A stretch of DNA of 64,000 bases from Sphingomonas sp. MA1305. Lineage in GTDB: Bacteria > Pseudomonadota > Alphaproteobacteria > Sphingomonadales > Sphingomonadaceae. Shown here one piece after another: positions 26,733 through 35,474 of the stretch. Numbering within the stretch: the stretch's first letter is position 1; each line of letters starts with the position of its first letter. Both the position numbers and the translations under genes were made by a program. The notes beneath the pieces were generated by a model. It made no database searches and had not been told where the DNA came from. It worked only from the letters and a program-made list of their open reading frames with translations. Where the stretch lies: assembly GCF_016107325.1 (NCBI RefSeq), contig NZ_RCVT01000004.1, forward strand, positions 62,001-126,000, read 5' to 3'.

Positions 26733-26766
26733 GGGCGGTCCGCGAACGGGCCGCCCTTTCTCGTTT
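26733..26766 (+). terminator. Intrinsic terminator or attenuator in the argD leader
   Basis: A 10-bp stem (GGGCGGTCCG with its complement, one G-U pair) closes on a CGAA loop and is followed by TTTCTCGTTT. It lies 57 bases after the previous stop and about 20 bases before the argD start. It may end the upstream transcript, or attenuate a promoter whose elements TTGATT (26697) and TATGAC (26721) lie just before it. Confidence 0.65.
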
Positions 26767-26785
26767 GGAGAAGAGGAGACGTCCC

Positions 26786-27976
26786 GTGACCATTGCCCCC
26801 CTGATGCCCGTCTATCCGCGGTGCGGGGTGCGACCGGTGCGAGGCGAAGGCTGCTACCTGATCGCCGAGGACGGCACCCGCTATCTCGACATGGCGGCCG
26901 GCATCGCCGTCAACGCATTGGGTCACAGCCATCCCAAGCTGATCGAGGCGATCCAGCGGCAGGCGGCGACGCTGATGCATGTGTCGAACCTGTACGGCAG
27001 TCCGCAGGGCGAACATTTCGCGCAGCGGTTGGTCGACGCGACCTTTGCCGACACGGTGTTCTTCACCAACTCGGGCGCCGAGGCGGTGGAATGCGCGATC
27101 AAGACCGCGCGCCGCTACCATTTTGCCAACGGCCATCCGGAACGGCATGACCTGATCACCTTCAACAACGCCTTCCACGGGCGTACGCTGGGGACGATCT
27201 CGGCGACCAACCAGGCGAAGATGCGCGACGGCTTCGAGCCGCTGCTGCCGGGCTTCAAATATGCGCCGTTCGATGATCTCGCGGCGGCGTTGGCCTTGGT
27301 CGACGAGCATACCGCCGGCTTCCTGGTCGAACCGATCCAGGGCGAGGGCGGCCTGCGCCCGGCGAGCGAGGCGTTCCTGAAGGGATTGCGCCAGGCGTGC
27401 GACGAGCACGGCCTGCTACTCATCCTTGACGAGGTCCAGTGCGGCTACGGCCGGACGGGCAAGTTCTTCGCGCACGAACTGTACGGCGTCACGCCCGACA
27501 TCATGGCGTCGGCCAAGGGCATCGGTGGTGGCTTCCCGCTCGGCGCCTGCCTTGCCACGGCGGAAGCAGCCAAGGGCATGGTGTTCGGCACCCACGGCTC
27601 GACCTATGGCGGCAATCCGCTGGCGATGGCGGCGGGCGAGGCGGTGCTCGACGTGATCCAGGAGCCGGGCTTCCTCGACCATGTCACCGCCATGGGGCAG
27701 CGGCTGCGCCAGGCGCTCGAGCAGATGATCCCCAATCACGACCATTTGTTCGAGGAGGTACGCGGCCATGGTCTGATGCTCGGCCTCAAGCTGAAGACCG
27801 ATGCGCGCCGCTTCGTCGGCTTCCTGCGCGACGAGCATCAATTGCTCACCGTCTCGGCGGGCGACAATGTCGTGCGCCTGGTGCCGCCGCTGGTGATCGA
27901 CGAAAGCCATGTCGCCGAATGCGTCGAGAAGCTGAGCGCGGCGGCGCGGGTCTACGTGCCGGTCGCCGACGATTGA
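26786..27976 (+). CDS. argD: Acetylornithine aminotransferase (class III PLP enzyme)
   Basis: A 396-residue cytoplasmic transaminase that makes N-acetylornithine in arginine synthesis and may also serve as N-succinyldiaminopimelate aminotransferase. Features include the ring TNSGAEAVECAIKTAR, the substrate loop NAFHGRTLGT, LILDEVQCGYGRTG and the PLP-binding SAKGIGGGFPLG. The GTG at 26786 is preceded by a GAAGAGGAG ribosome binding site seven bases away; a TTG at 26765 has no such site. It is followed by argF after 194 bases, forming an arginine gene pair. Confidence 0.94.
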   Translation: MTIAPLMPVYPRCGVRPVRGEGCYLIAEDGTRYLDMAAGIAVNALGHSHPKLIEAIQRQAATLMHVSNLYGSPQGEHFAQRLVDATFADTVFFTNSGAEAVECAIKTARRYHFANGHPERHDLITFNNAFHGRTLGTISATNQAKMRDGFEPLLPGFKYAPFDDLAAALALVDEHTAGFLVEPIQGEGGLRPASEAFLKGLRQACDEHGLLLILDEVQCGYGRTGKFFAHELYGVTPDIMASAKGIGGGFPLGACLATAEAAKGMVFGTHGSTYGGNPLAMAAGEAVLDVIQEPGFLDHVTAMGQRLRQALEQMIPNHDHLFEEVRGHGLMLGLKLKTDARRFVGFLRDEHQLLTVSAGDNVVRLVPPLVIDESHVAECVEKLSAAARVYVPVADD

Positions 27977-28170
27977 TCGATTGCCCTCTCCCGGTGGGAG
28001 GGGGATTTCGGGTGAACAGCGCCCCGTACTGTTCGGGACATGCCGGTGGCTGTCCGACCCGACCATAGCCCGCGTCGCGAGCGTGGGGAGGAGGGCGGCA
28101 CCGACGCAGCGCCGCTCTTCCTCCCTGCGCTTCGTGGCTCCCTTTGCGGGAGGGGACAGAAGGATCGACG

Positions 28171-29088
28171 ATGCGCCATTTCCTCAACCTGACCGATGCC
28201 GGCGCCGACGGGGTCGCGGCGATGCTGGCCGACGCCATCGATCGCAAGGCGGCACGCGCCGGCTGGCCGAAAGGCCGCGTCGATGCCGACGCGCCGCTCG
28301 CCGGCCATGTGCTGGCGATGATCTTCGAAAAGAATTCGACCCGCACCCGCGTGTCGTTCGACATGGCGATCCGCCAGCTCGGCGGCACGTCGATCGTGAT
28401 GGACGCGGGCTCGATGCAGCTCGGCCGCGGCGAGAGTATCGCCGACACCGCACGCGTGCTGTCGGGCTATGTCGACGCGATCATGATCCGCACCGACGAC
28501 CATGCCAAGGTCGAGGAGATGGCTCGCTATGCGACCGTCCCGGTCATCAACGGCCTCACCGATGCGTCGCATCCCTGCCAGATCATGGCCGATCTGCAGA
28601 CGATCATCGAAAGCGGCAAGGCGCTGCCCGGCCTCAAGGTCGCCTGGCTCGGCGATGGCAACAACGTCCTCGCCTCGATCATCGAGGCGGCGGGGCTGAT
28701 GCAGTTCGACGTCGTCGCCGCCTGCCCGCCCGGCTTCGCGCCCGGCGCAGCGGACATCGCGCTCGGGCACGGCCGCGCCCGCGTCGTTGGCATGGCGGCG
28801 GAAGCGGTCGCCGGGGCGGATATCGTCGTCACCGACACCTGGATCTCGATGGGGCAGACGCATGCCGAGGAGAAGCTGGCGGCGATGATGCCCTTCCAGG
28901 TCGATGCGGCGCTGATGGCGCAGGCCAAGCCGGACGCCAAGTTCCTCCACTGCCTGCCCGCGCATCGCGACGAGGAAGTGGTGGATGCGGTGATCGACGG
29001 CCCGCAGTCGCTGATCTGGCCGGAGGCGGAGAACCGCCTGCATGCGCAAAAGGCGGTGCTGCGCTGGGTGTTCGGACAGGTGGGATAG
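28171..29088 (+). CDS. argF: Ornithine carbamoyltransferase
   Basis: A 305-residue trimeric transferase making citrulline from ornithine and carbamoyl phosphate. The carbamoyl-phosphate motif STRTRVSFD, the [11 protein letters not shown] motif and the ornithine loop [10 protein letters not shown] are all present, as are WLGDGNNV and DTWISMGQ. I start at the ATG 28171 rather than the TTG at 28144; the shorter form matches the family and has a nearby AGGGGACAGAAGG purine run. It lies downstream of argD; the 194-base gap holds a small G/C hairpin but no strong terminator. Confidence 0.96.
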   Translation: MRHFLNLTDAGADGVAAMLADAIDRKAARAGWPKGRVDADAPLAGHVLAMIFEKNSTRTRVSFDMAIRQLGGTSIVMDAGSMQLGRGESIADTARVLSGYVDAIMIRTDDHAKVEEMARYATVPVINGLTDASHPCQIMADLQTIIESGKALPGLKVAWLGDGNNVLASIIEAAGLMQFDVVAACPPGFAPGAADIALGHGRARVVGMAAEAVAGADIVVTDTWISMGQTHAEEKLAAMMPFQVDAALMAQAKPDAKFLHCLPAHRDEEVVDAVIDGPQSLIWPEAENRLHAQKAVLRWVFGQVG

Positions 29089-29226
29089 CACGGCATCTGC
29101 CTTCACGTCCCTCGTCATCGCCGCGAACACGGGAATGATGGAACTGGGAGGGGCGGTCATCGGCCACGAGCCACCCCGCGGAACCGCCCACTGTTCAATC
29201 CGCTCCCGAGCCCCCATCTTGTCGCG

Positions 29227-30126
29227 ATGCAACAGACCGTGACGTTCGACCTCGATCGCGCTTTGGCGTTCGCGATCCCCTCCCGCTCGGCCCGCGGACG
29301 CTTCGTGCGTCTGGGGCCGGCGCTCGACCAGGTGCTCGCCGCCCATGCTTATCCGCCGGCGATCGAGGCACTGCTTGCCGAGGCGCTGACGCTGGTCGCG
29401 CTGCTCGGCTCGACGCTGAAGGATCCGCAGGGACAGCTGACTATCCAGACGCGGACCGACCGTGGCGCGATCAACCTGATGGTCTGCGACTATCGCGGTG
29501 GCGAGGTGCGCGGCTATATCCAGTATGACGCCGACAAGCTCGCCGGCCTGCCGGAGAAGCCGACCCTGTTCGCGCTGTTCGGCGAGGGGTATCTGGCGAT
29601 CACCTTCGACCTCGCCACGACGGGCGAGCGCTATCAGGGGATCGTGCCGCTCGACGGCGCGACGCTGGCCGAGGCGGCGCAGAGCTATTTTATCCAGTCG
29701 GAGCAGATTCCCAGCTTGGTCCGCGTCGGTATCAGCCGCAAGGACGGCCACACGATCGCGGGGGGGCTGTTCCTACAGCATCTGCCGGAAGGCGAGGTCG
29801 GGCGTGAGCGGCTGCACACGCGGCTCGATCATCCCGAATGGGAACATGTCGCCGCGCTCGGCGAGACGATGGGGGCCGACGAGCTCGCCGACCCGACGCT
29901 CCCGCTCGAGACGCTGATTTGGCGCCTGTTCAACGAGGAGGAGGACGTGCGCGTGCTGGCGGAGACGCCGCTCTCGCGCGGCTGTCGCTGCACCGGCGAG
30001 TATATCGCCGGCGTGCTGTCCAAGTTCACGGTCGAGGAACGTCGCGAAATGGCGGATGAGAACGGCCTGATCCAGGTCGATTGCGCCTTTTGCGCTACCA
30101 AGTTCCCGGTGCCGGCGGAGGCCTGA
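29227..30126 (+). CDS. hslO: Hsp33 redox-regulated chaperone
   Basis: A 299-residue holdase activated by oxidation and heat. The C-terminal zinc switch is intact as CRCTGEY followed by CAFCATK, giving the CXC and CXXC pairs. The N-terminal chaperone domain covers about 1-225. Directly downstream comes the structured small RNA and then queC. The ATG at 29227 matches the family start. Confidence 0.93.
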   Translation: MQQTVTFDLDRALAFAIPSRSARGRFVRLGPALDQVLAAHAYPPAIEALLAEALTLVALLGSTLKDPQGQLTIQTRTDRGAINLMVCDYRGGEVRGYIQYDADKLAGLPEKPTLFALFGEGYLAITFDLATTGERYQGIVPLDGATLAEAAQSYFIQSEQIPSLVRVGISRKDGHTIAGGLFLQHLPEGEVGRERLHTRLDHPEWEHVAALGETMGADELADPTLPLETLIWRLFNEEEDVRVLAETPLSRGCRCTGEYIAGVLSKFTVEERREMADENGLIQVDCAFCATKFPVPAEA

Positions 30127-30201
30127 GCGGTTCATCGCAGACGGGCCACCACTCGTCCTACGCTGTGCCCTCGCAAAAAAATTTGGCGCAACCTCATGGC
30201 G

Positions 30202-30220
30202 TTAATCGGTCTTTTACCAT
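30202..30220 (+). promoter_or_regulatory. CtrA-like box upstream of the small RNA
   Basis: TTAA-N7-TTTACCAT at 30202-30220 differs by one base from the Caulobacter CtrA motif TTAA-N7-TTAAC merged with TTAACCAT. It lies just upstream of the predicted 5' end of the small RNA. One mismatch in a short motif is weak evidence. Confidence 0.35.
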
Positions 30221-30228
30221 CTCGTGCT

Positions 30229-30333
30229 AGACAGCGGGGGTGCAAACTCCTGCGGTGAGCACGCTTTTCTCCCAAGCGAGCAGCAATGCTCTCCCTCGAA
30301 GGGCCGTGCATGTGTGCGCGGCCCTTTTCTTTT
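30229..30333 (+). ncRNA. Structured small RNA, candidate suhB/MmgR family, with intrinsic terminator
   Basis: Three hairpins follow each other before queC. Hairpin 1 is GCGGGGGT/ACTCCTGC at 30234-30253 with a GCAA loop. Hairpin 2 nests GAGCA (30257)/TGCTC (30287) around CGCTT/AAGCG, whose loop holds TTCTCCC, complementary to Shine-Dalgarno sequence. Hairpin 3 is a 10-bp stem (30301-30324) followed by TTTTCTTTT, an intrinsic terminator. The 5' sequence CTAGACAGCGGG and the loop motif recall the alphaproteobacterial suhB/MmgR family, but the family name comes from memory and needs a covariance search. A leader of queC-queE with a terminator is the alternative. Confidence 0.6.
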
Positions 30334-30363
30334 GGTCGAAACTGGCCTAGCCGCGGCCGGATC

Positions 30364-31062
30364 ATGACACGCCATCCTGCTGCGGTCGTGCTCGTCTCCG
30401 GCGGGCTCGACTCGATGATCTCCGCCGCCAGCGCGCGCGAGGCGGGCTATCGCCTGCTCGCGCTGTCGATCGACTACAATCAGCGTCACCGCGTCGAACT
30501 CGCCGCGGCACGTCGCGTCGCGCACGAACTCGGTGCCGAACGGCATATCGTGCTGCCGATGGACCTGTCCGCGTTCGGCGGTTCCGCGCTGACCGACGAC
30601 ATCGCCGTCCCCAAGGATGGTGCGGGGACGGAGGCGGGCGGCGGCATTCCCGTCACCTATGTGCCGGCGCGCAACACCATCTTTCTCAGCCTCGCACTCG
30701 GCTGGGCCGAAGCGGCGGGCGCGCGGGATCTGTTCATCGGCGTCAATGCACTCGACTATTCCGGTTATCCCGACTGCCGTCCCGAATTCATCAAGGCGTT
30801 CGAAGGACTGGCGGAGATCGCGACCAAGGCGGGCGTCGAGGGATCGCCGTTCCGCATCCACGCGCCGCTGCAGGACATGACCAAGGCCGACATCGTTCGC
30901 GAGGGCCAGCGGCTGGGCGTCGACATGGGTCTCAGCTGGTCGTGCTACGATCCGGCGCCGGGCGGCGTACACTGCGGCCTGTGCGACAGCTGCCGCCTGC
31001 GCTCACGCGGGTTCGAAGAGGCCGGCATCCCCGATCCGACAGTCTACGCAACGCGGGCGTGA
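30364..31062 (+). CDS. queC: 7-cyano-7-deazaguanine synthase
   Basis: A 232-residue enzyme that converts 7-carboxy-7-deazaguanine to preQ0 with ATP and ammonia, in queuosine synthesis. The PP-loop ATPase motif LVSGGLDS is near the N-terminus. The zinc-binding cysteines are in the final part (SCYDPAPGG, then CGLCDSC). The ATG at 30364 fits the family start; an upstream in-frame ATG at 30286 would place the small RNA terminator inside the coding region. queE follows after seven bases. Confidence 0.95.
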   Translation: MTRHPAAVVLVSGGLDSMISAASAREAGYRLLALSIDYNQRHRVELAAARRVAHELGAERHIVLPMDLSAFGGSALTDDIAVPKDGAGTEAGGGIPVTYVPARNTIFLSLALGWAEAAGARDLFIGVNALDYSGYPDCRPEFIKAFEGLAEIATKAGVEGSPFRIHAPLQDMTKADIVREGQRLGVDMGLSWSCYDPAPGGVHCGLCDSCRLRSRGFEEAGIPDPTVYATRA

Positions 31063-31069
31063 GGCGGCG

Positions 31070-31702
31070 ATGAGCTATGCGGTCAAGGAGATGTTCCTGA
31101 CGCTGCAGGGGGAGGGAGCGAATGCCGGTGCGCGCGCCGTGTTCGTTCGCTTCGCCGGATGCAATCTCTGGAGCGGGCGCGAGGCGGACCGCGCGACCGC
31201 GGTCTGCCGCTTCTGCGACACCGATTTCGTCGGCACCGATGGCGTCGGCGGCGGCCGCTTCGCCGATGCGGCGGCGCTGGTCGCAGCCGTGGAAGGGCAT
31301 TGGGGCGAGGGGCGCGATCACCGCTTCGTCGTGCTAACCGGCGGCGAGCCGATGCTGCAGGTCGACGATGCCCTGGTCGAGGCGCTGCACGCTGCCGGGT
31401 TTCGCATCGCGATCGAAAGCAACGGCACGCTGCCCGCGCATCCCGGCATCGATTGGGTGTGCATCAGCCCCAAGGCGGGCAGCACGGTGGTCCAGCGCTC
31501 GGGAGACGAACTGAAGCTGGTCTGGCCGCAGGCGGGCAGCGACATCGACGCACTGGAAGGCTGGGACTTCCGGCATCGATTGCTGCAGCCGCTCGACGAT
31601 GCCGATCACGCCGCGCATGTCGAGGCGGCGATCGCCCTGGTCATGGCGCGACCGCAATGGCGGCTGACCCTGCAGACCCACAAGATGCTCGGACTGCGCT
31701 GA
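31070..31702 (+). CDS. queE: 7-carboxy-7-deazaguanine synthase (radical SAM)
   Basis: A 210-residue radical SAM enzyme making 7-carboxy-7-deazaguanine from 6-carboxytetrahydropterin. The cluster motif is CX14CX2C (Cys at NLWSGRE, then CRFC), the Burkholderia-type variant, instead of the usual CX3CX2C. The motifs VLTGGEPMLQ and WVCISPKAG support the family. It is in an operon with queC. queD is not in the window. Confidence 0.94.
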   Translation: MSYAVKEMFLTLQGEGANAGARAVFVRFAGCNLWSGREADRATAVCRFCDTDFVGTDGVGGGRFADAAALVAAVEGHWGEGRDHRFVVLTGGEPMLQVDDALVEALHAAGFRIAIESNGTLPAHPGIDWVCISPKAGSTVVQRSGDELKLVWPQAGSDIDALEGWDFRHRLLQPLDDADHAAHVEAAIALVMARPQWRLTLQTHKMLGLR

Positions 31703-31758
31703 CCCGCAGCAGCCCGTAGACCGTGCGCCGGCGGAACGGGCCCGCCGGCGGCATGGCG

Positions 31759-32499
31759 TCAGCGCAGCGCGGTCTGCGCGGCGGCGGGGGCCGCACTGGT
31801 CGCGATCGTGCTGGTCGATACGGCGGCGGGCGGCCAGTTGAAGGCGCCGCACTTCTTCACGACCCAGTCGCCCTTCTTGTTCCAGCAGATCGGGTCGAAC
31901 CGCGGCTTGGACGAATAGTCCCGGCCGAGGATGCGCGAGAAATGCTGCTCGCCATAGGGCACCAGGCTGGCGCGCAGTTCCGGCAGATGCTGGGTGGCGA
32001 AATCGGTGAAGCCGCCGCGCGGCACGAAGGTGGCGTCACGGCCCAACACGCTCGCCGTCTGACAGAAGCCGATCTTGCCCGGCACCGCCGAGAAGCCGGA
32101 ATAGAGGCGCGTGCCGAACTGGTCGAGCGCGGCGAGCCCGGCCTTGGGCGTCTTGTTGTTGCGCGCGAAATATTTGGTCAGCGTCGTCCACACGCCGTCC
32201 AGCTCCGCCTTATGATCGGTCAGGATGGCATTGTAGTTCTGCGGGGTCAGCAAGGTCGGCTCGAATTGGCACTGCAACGCAGCGGCGTTGAGCGCGGCGC
32301 GCATGTTCCACGCGACGATCGCGCGCTTTTCGGCATCGGTGGCGCCGGGCAGCGCTTCGCTGATCCCGGTGGGATCGCCCTTCAGCGTGTCCGTGCGGAA
32401 ATCGTGCGAGCGCAGGAAGAATTGGGCAGAAGCAGGCGTCGCCAGCATCGCGGCCAGTGCCGCGCCGCCGAGCGCCAGCGCAATACGCAACTGGGTCAT
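31759..32499 (-). CDS. Secreted helical protein of unknown function, paralogue of the 1.7-kb lipoprotein
   Basis: A 246-residue protein with a standard Sec signal peptide cleaved near ATPASA-Q, not a lipobox. The helical core shares with the protein at 1725-2597 the pattern Ala-x-Trp-x-Met/Leu-Arg-x-Ala-Leu-Asn, a following Ala-Ala-Leu-x-Cys, Tyr-Asn-Ala-x-Leu/Ile, Thr-Arg-Leu-Tyr-x-x-Phe and Phe-Cys-x-x-Ala. The middle contains two further cysteines (FDPICWNKKG, VVKKCGAF) and the tail is Ala/Thr-rich. The two genes are some 30 kb apart, so this is a dispersed family. Function unknown; no catalytic motif is visible. Confidence 0.75.
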   Translation of the reverse strand: MTQLRIALALGGAALAAMLATPASAQFFLRSHDFRTDTLKGDPTGISEALPGATDAEKRAIVAWNMRAALNAAALQCQFEPTLLTPQNYNAILTDHKAELDGVWTTLTKYFARNNKTPKAGLAALDQFGTRLYSGFSAVPGKIGFCQTASVLGRDATFVPRGGFTDFATQHLPELRASLVPYGEQHFSRILGRDYSSKPRFDPICWNKKGDWVVKKCGAFNWPPAAVSTSTIATSAAPAAAQTALR

Positions 32500-32649
32500 G
32501 ACTAAGGGTTCCTCCCGAAGCGGGTCTGTTATGGCACGCCAAATACAGGAATCCGCAGGCTTCCCCAATCCCCCATTTACTATTTGCGACGATCCGAGGC
32601 GACGAACCGGGTCAGGCGGTCGCCAAGCCGAGTTTCGCCGCTGGAACCA

Positions 32650-32683
32650 AAAGAAAAGGCCGCCCGGTTGCCCGGACGGCCGT
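32650..32683 (-). terminator. Intrinsic terminator for the Met-rich lipoprotein gene
   Basis: On the minus strand a GC stem (GGCCGTCCGGG region, one internal mismatch) is followed by TTTTCTTTT. The hairpin is at about 32658-32681, just beyond the lipoprotein stop. Confidence 0.75.
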
Positions 32684-32713
32684 TTCGTACGTGTAACGAA
32701 CCCTTGCGGGTTA

Positions 32714-32983
32714 TTACATCGCGTTGGTCGTGGTCGCCGACGTGTCGTTCGACATCATGGTGTCGTTCGACATCATCGTGTCGTTGGCCATCATGCCACC
32801 GTTCATCGAACCGTCGACGGCGGTCATGTTGTCCGACATGGTGCCCATGTCGTCAGTGCTGTTCATGTCGGTGACCATCGTGTTCTCGGTGGTGGTCTCC
32901 GTCTTCGGGCCGCAAGCCGACACGGCGAGCGCGGCGCCGGCGATCAGCGAGCCGGTCAGGACCTTGGAGATGATTGCACGCAT
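32714..32983 (-). CDS. Small Met/Asp/Asn/Thr-rich lipoprotein
   Basis: An 89-residue lipoprotein: signal peptide MRAIISKVLTGSLIAGAALA with the lipobox AVSAC. The mature part is low complexity, dominated by Met, Thr, Asn and Asp, with tandem repeats of MMSNDT near the C-terminus. Repetitive Met-rich periplasmic proteins sometimes bind copper, but no His accompanies the Met and I do not assign this. It has its own terminator at 32650-32683. Confidence 0.75.
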   Translation of the reverse strand: MRAIISKVLTGSLIAGAALAVSACGPKTETTTENTMVTDMNSTDDMGTMSDNMTAVDGSMNGGMMANDTMMSNDTMMSNDTSATTTNAM

Positions 32984-33083
32984 TGGAAGCTCCCTAGATA
33001 GAGGATTTGGACGGCTTGCTGGCCCCTAATACCCAAATCACAGTGGACATTAGTCGTATAATGCCTGCCTCTCAACCCTCGTT

Positions 33084-33773
33084 TTATAGGGGACAAGAAA
33101 GAGTTTCGAGGAACGACCGGGCGCTCAACGCCAGCGCGGCGTCAAAGGTTTCCATGGGGATAGGCCGGTCGAGCGCGGCGAGGCTGGTGACCGGATAGTC
33201 GGGCAGGCCGCACGGCACGATCCCGCCGAAATGGGTCAGGTCGGGCGCGACGTTGACCGCGAAGCCGTGCAGCGTCACCCAACGCCGCACGCGCACGCCG
33301 ATGGCACCGATCTTCGCCTCCGGCTCGCCCGGCGCCGCCCCGTCGCGCGTCCAGATACCGACGCGGCCTTCCGCGCGGAAGGCGGTGACGCCGAGCTGCG
33401 CCAGCGCCGCGATTACCCAGCCTTCGACGCCGTGAACGAAGCAGCGCACGTCGCGTCCGCGCTTGTTGAGGTCGAGGACGAGGTAGCCGATCCGCTGACC
33501 CGGCCCGTGATAGGTATATTTGCCGCCGCGGCCGGTGGCATGGACCGGGAAGCGCGGGTCGATCATCTCGGCGGGATCGGCGCTGGTGCCGGCGGTATAG
33601 ACCGGCGGATGCTCGAGCAGCCAGATCAGTTCGCGCGCCTCGCCCGCGGCGACTGCGGTGGCCCGCGCCTCCATCTCGGCGAGCGCCTCGGCATAGGGGG
33701 TCAGGCCGGGGCTCACCCGCCATTCGATATCGTGCAGGCCGGCGGGCGCGGCGGCCATCGTGTCGTCGGTCAT
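33084..33773 (-). CDS. lipB: Octanoyltransferase
   Basis: A 229-residue enzyme moving octanoyl groups from ACP to lipoyl domains, the first step of lipoate attachment. The motif [17 protein letters not shown] is intact, as are the catalytic lysine in AKIGAIGVR and the catalytic cysteine in VPCGL. The start is the ATG at 33773, 109 bases from the divergent membrane protein genes. Confidence 0.96.
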   Translation of the reverse strand: MTDDTMAAAPAGLHDIEWRVSPGLTPYAEALAEMEARATAVAAGEARELIWLLEHPPVYTAGTSADPAEMIDPRFPVHATGRGGKYTYHGPGQRIGYLVLDLNKRGRDVRCFVHGVEGWVIAALAQLGVTAFRAEGRVGIWTRDGAAPGEPEAKIGAIGVRVRRWVTLHGFAVNVAPDLTHFGGIVPCGLPDYPVTSLAALDRPIPMETFDAALALSARSFLETLSCPL

Positions 33774-33882
33774 GATCCGTCACGCATGGGGATCGATGCG
33801 ACGCGATGCAAGCCGGTGCGATGGTCAAGCCGCGCGGCTTAGGCTAGGCCGCGCGGCAGGGCAGGCAATGCGGGGACGCGTG

Positions 33883-34716
33883 ATGGTCAAGATGAGCAAT
33901 GTGTGGGACCGCAGCACCGAGGTGCTGTCGGGGCGCGGCGGCATGCTTGCCGGCATCGCGATACCGACGCTGTTCGTGCCGGCGGTGCTGCGCGCCTTGT
34001 GGGCGCTGGCGACGGCGCCGGTGCCCGGCACGGCGGCCGGGCCGGCTGCGGCGCTGGTTGGCGGACTGCTGGCCATCGTCATCGCGCTGATCTCGCTGTG
34101 GGGCCAATTGGCGCTGATCGCCGCAGCAAGCGACCCGGCCACGCAAGCGGCGGACGCGCGCCGTCTCGCCACCGCGCGTTTCCTGCCGGCGCTGGGGATC
34201 GCCGCGCTGTTGGTCGCGGTGCTGACCGTGCTCGCGTTGCCGCCGGCGGTGCTCGCGATCCAAGCCGGCTTCGACTTCACCGCACCCGCCGGTGCGCCGC
34301 AGCCGGTCACCATGGCACCCGGCACGGCGATCGGCCTGTCGCTCTACCTCGTGGTGCTGGGACTGGTGATCCTGTTCGTCGGTGCGCGGCTGGTTCCGCT
34401 CTATGCCGTGGTGGTCAACGAACGCCGCGGCATCGGCGCGATCGCCGAAGCCTGGCGGCTGACCCGCCGCCATACCTGGCGGATCGTCGGCGTGCTGCTG
34501 CTCTGGGGGATCGTGCTGCTGATCGCGACCTGGGCGGCGCAGGCGGTGGTCGGCACCGTCTTCCGGCTGGCGCTGGGGGCAGGGGCGCTCAATGTCGTCG
34601 CCTTCCTGGTCGCGGTCGTCGGCGCGGCCGTGTCGACCGTGTTCAGCGTCATCGCCATCGTCTTCACCGCCCAGCTGTACGTGGCGCTCGTCCGCCGCGC
34701 CCGGCCTGCCGCATGA
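33883..34716 (+). CDS. Integral membrane protein, GPDPase-membrane-domain-like
   Basis: About 277 residues with six or more hydrophobic segments. The motif AIAEAWRLTRRHTWRIVGVLLL is the typical loop of the glycerophosphoryl diester phosphodiesterase membrane domain family, which often stands alone as a membrane protein of unknown role. The GGGGA upstream of the ATG 33883 decides the start over 33868 and 33892. It overlaps the next membrane protein gene (ATGA), which probably shares its function. Confidence 0.75.
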   Translation: MVKMSNVWDRSTEVLSGRGGMLAGIAIPTLFVPAVLRALWALATAPVPGTAAGPAAALVGGLLAIVIALISLWGQLALIAAASDPATQAADARRLATARFLPALGIAALLVAVLTVLALPPAVLAIQAGFDFTAPAGAPQPVTMAPGTAIGLSLYLVVLGLVILFVGARLVPLYAVVVNERRGIGAIAEAWRLTRRHTWRIVGVLLLWGIVLLIATWAAQAVVGTVFRLALGAGALNVVAFLVAVVGAAVSTVFSVIAIVFTAQLYVALVRRARPAA

Positions 34717-35474
34717 CGACGCCTGCCGCCGGCCCGAGCTTCGCCGGCCTGCTGACCGACGCCTGGGCCTTGTTCCGCCGCGACGCCGATTTGCTGCTGC
34801 GCGCGGCGGGCCTGTTCCTGTTCGTGCCCAGTTACGCACTGGTGCTGCTCGTCGCGCCCTTTCCGATGCCCGACGCCACCATCGCCGACGCGCAGGCGCG
34901 GGCGCAGAGCTGGATGACCGCGGTCGACGGGTGGATGGGCGACTATGGCCTTGGCTGCACCCTAGCCTATCTCGCCACCTATTTCGGCATCGCACTGCTC
35001 TACGTGCTGTTGCTCGACTCCGCCCGGCCGACGGTCGGACAGGGATTGCTGCGCACGCTGCGGCTGTTCCCCCGATTCCTGCTGGCGATGCTGGTCGTCG
35101 CCATCCCGTCCGGCGCCGGCCTGTGGCTGGTGCTGCTGCCCGGCCTGTGGCTGATGAGCCGGTTCCTGCTCGCCGGACCGATCCTGGTCGCGGAGGCGCC
35201 GGTCGGCGCGCTCGCCGCGGTCGGCCGCTCGTGGCGGCGGACCCGCCGCGCGCAACTCGCGCTGCTCGGCGCTACCGCCTTCCTCTATCTCGCCGCGATG
35301 CTGGCGGGGCAGCCGTTCCTGATGTTCGCCACCTACCTCGGCGAGGGTGCGCAGGGGCAGCCGATCGCCGTGGCGATGGTCGATGCACTTGCGGCGGCGG
35401 TCGCCACCGCCGCGCAACTCGGCGGCGCGATGATCGCGGTCGCCGCCTATCGCCGGCTGGCCGTCGCCAGATAG
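34713..35474 (+). CDS. Integral membrane protein, partner of the preceding gene
   Basis: A 253-residue protein with about six hydrophobic segments, similar in plan to its upstream neighbour: AVGRSWRRTRRAQLALLGATAF matches the same family loop. The pair looks like diverged paralogues joined by a 4-base overlap. Its 3' end overlaps the convergent GNAT gene by 28 bases. Function unknown. Confidence 0.72.
   Translation: MTTPAAGPSFAGLLTDAWALFRRDADLLLRAAGLFLFVPSYALVLLVAPFPMPDATIADAQARAQSWMTAVDGWMGDYGLGCTLAYLATYFGIALLYVLLLDSARPTVGQGLLRTLRLFPRFLLAMLVVAIPSGAGLWLVLLPGLWLMSRFLLAGPILVAEAPVGALAAVGRSWRRTRRAQLALLGATAFLYLAAMLAGQPFLMFATYLGEGAQGQPIAVAMVDALAAAVATAAQLGGAMIAVAAYRRLAVAR

Noticed and set aside
30286..30363. 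Longer queC reading frame starting at the ATG 30286
   Set aside because: It would put the terminator hairpin inside the coding sequence and adds residues absent from QueC; the ATG at 30364 fits better.
30127..30363. PreQ1 riboswitch upstream of queC
   Set aside because: Neither the short preQ1-I core nor the preQ1-II pattern is present; the three-hairpin element is different.
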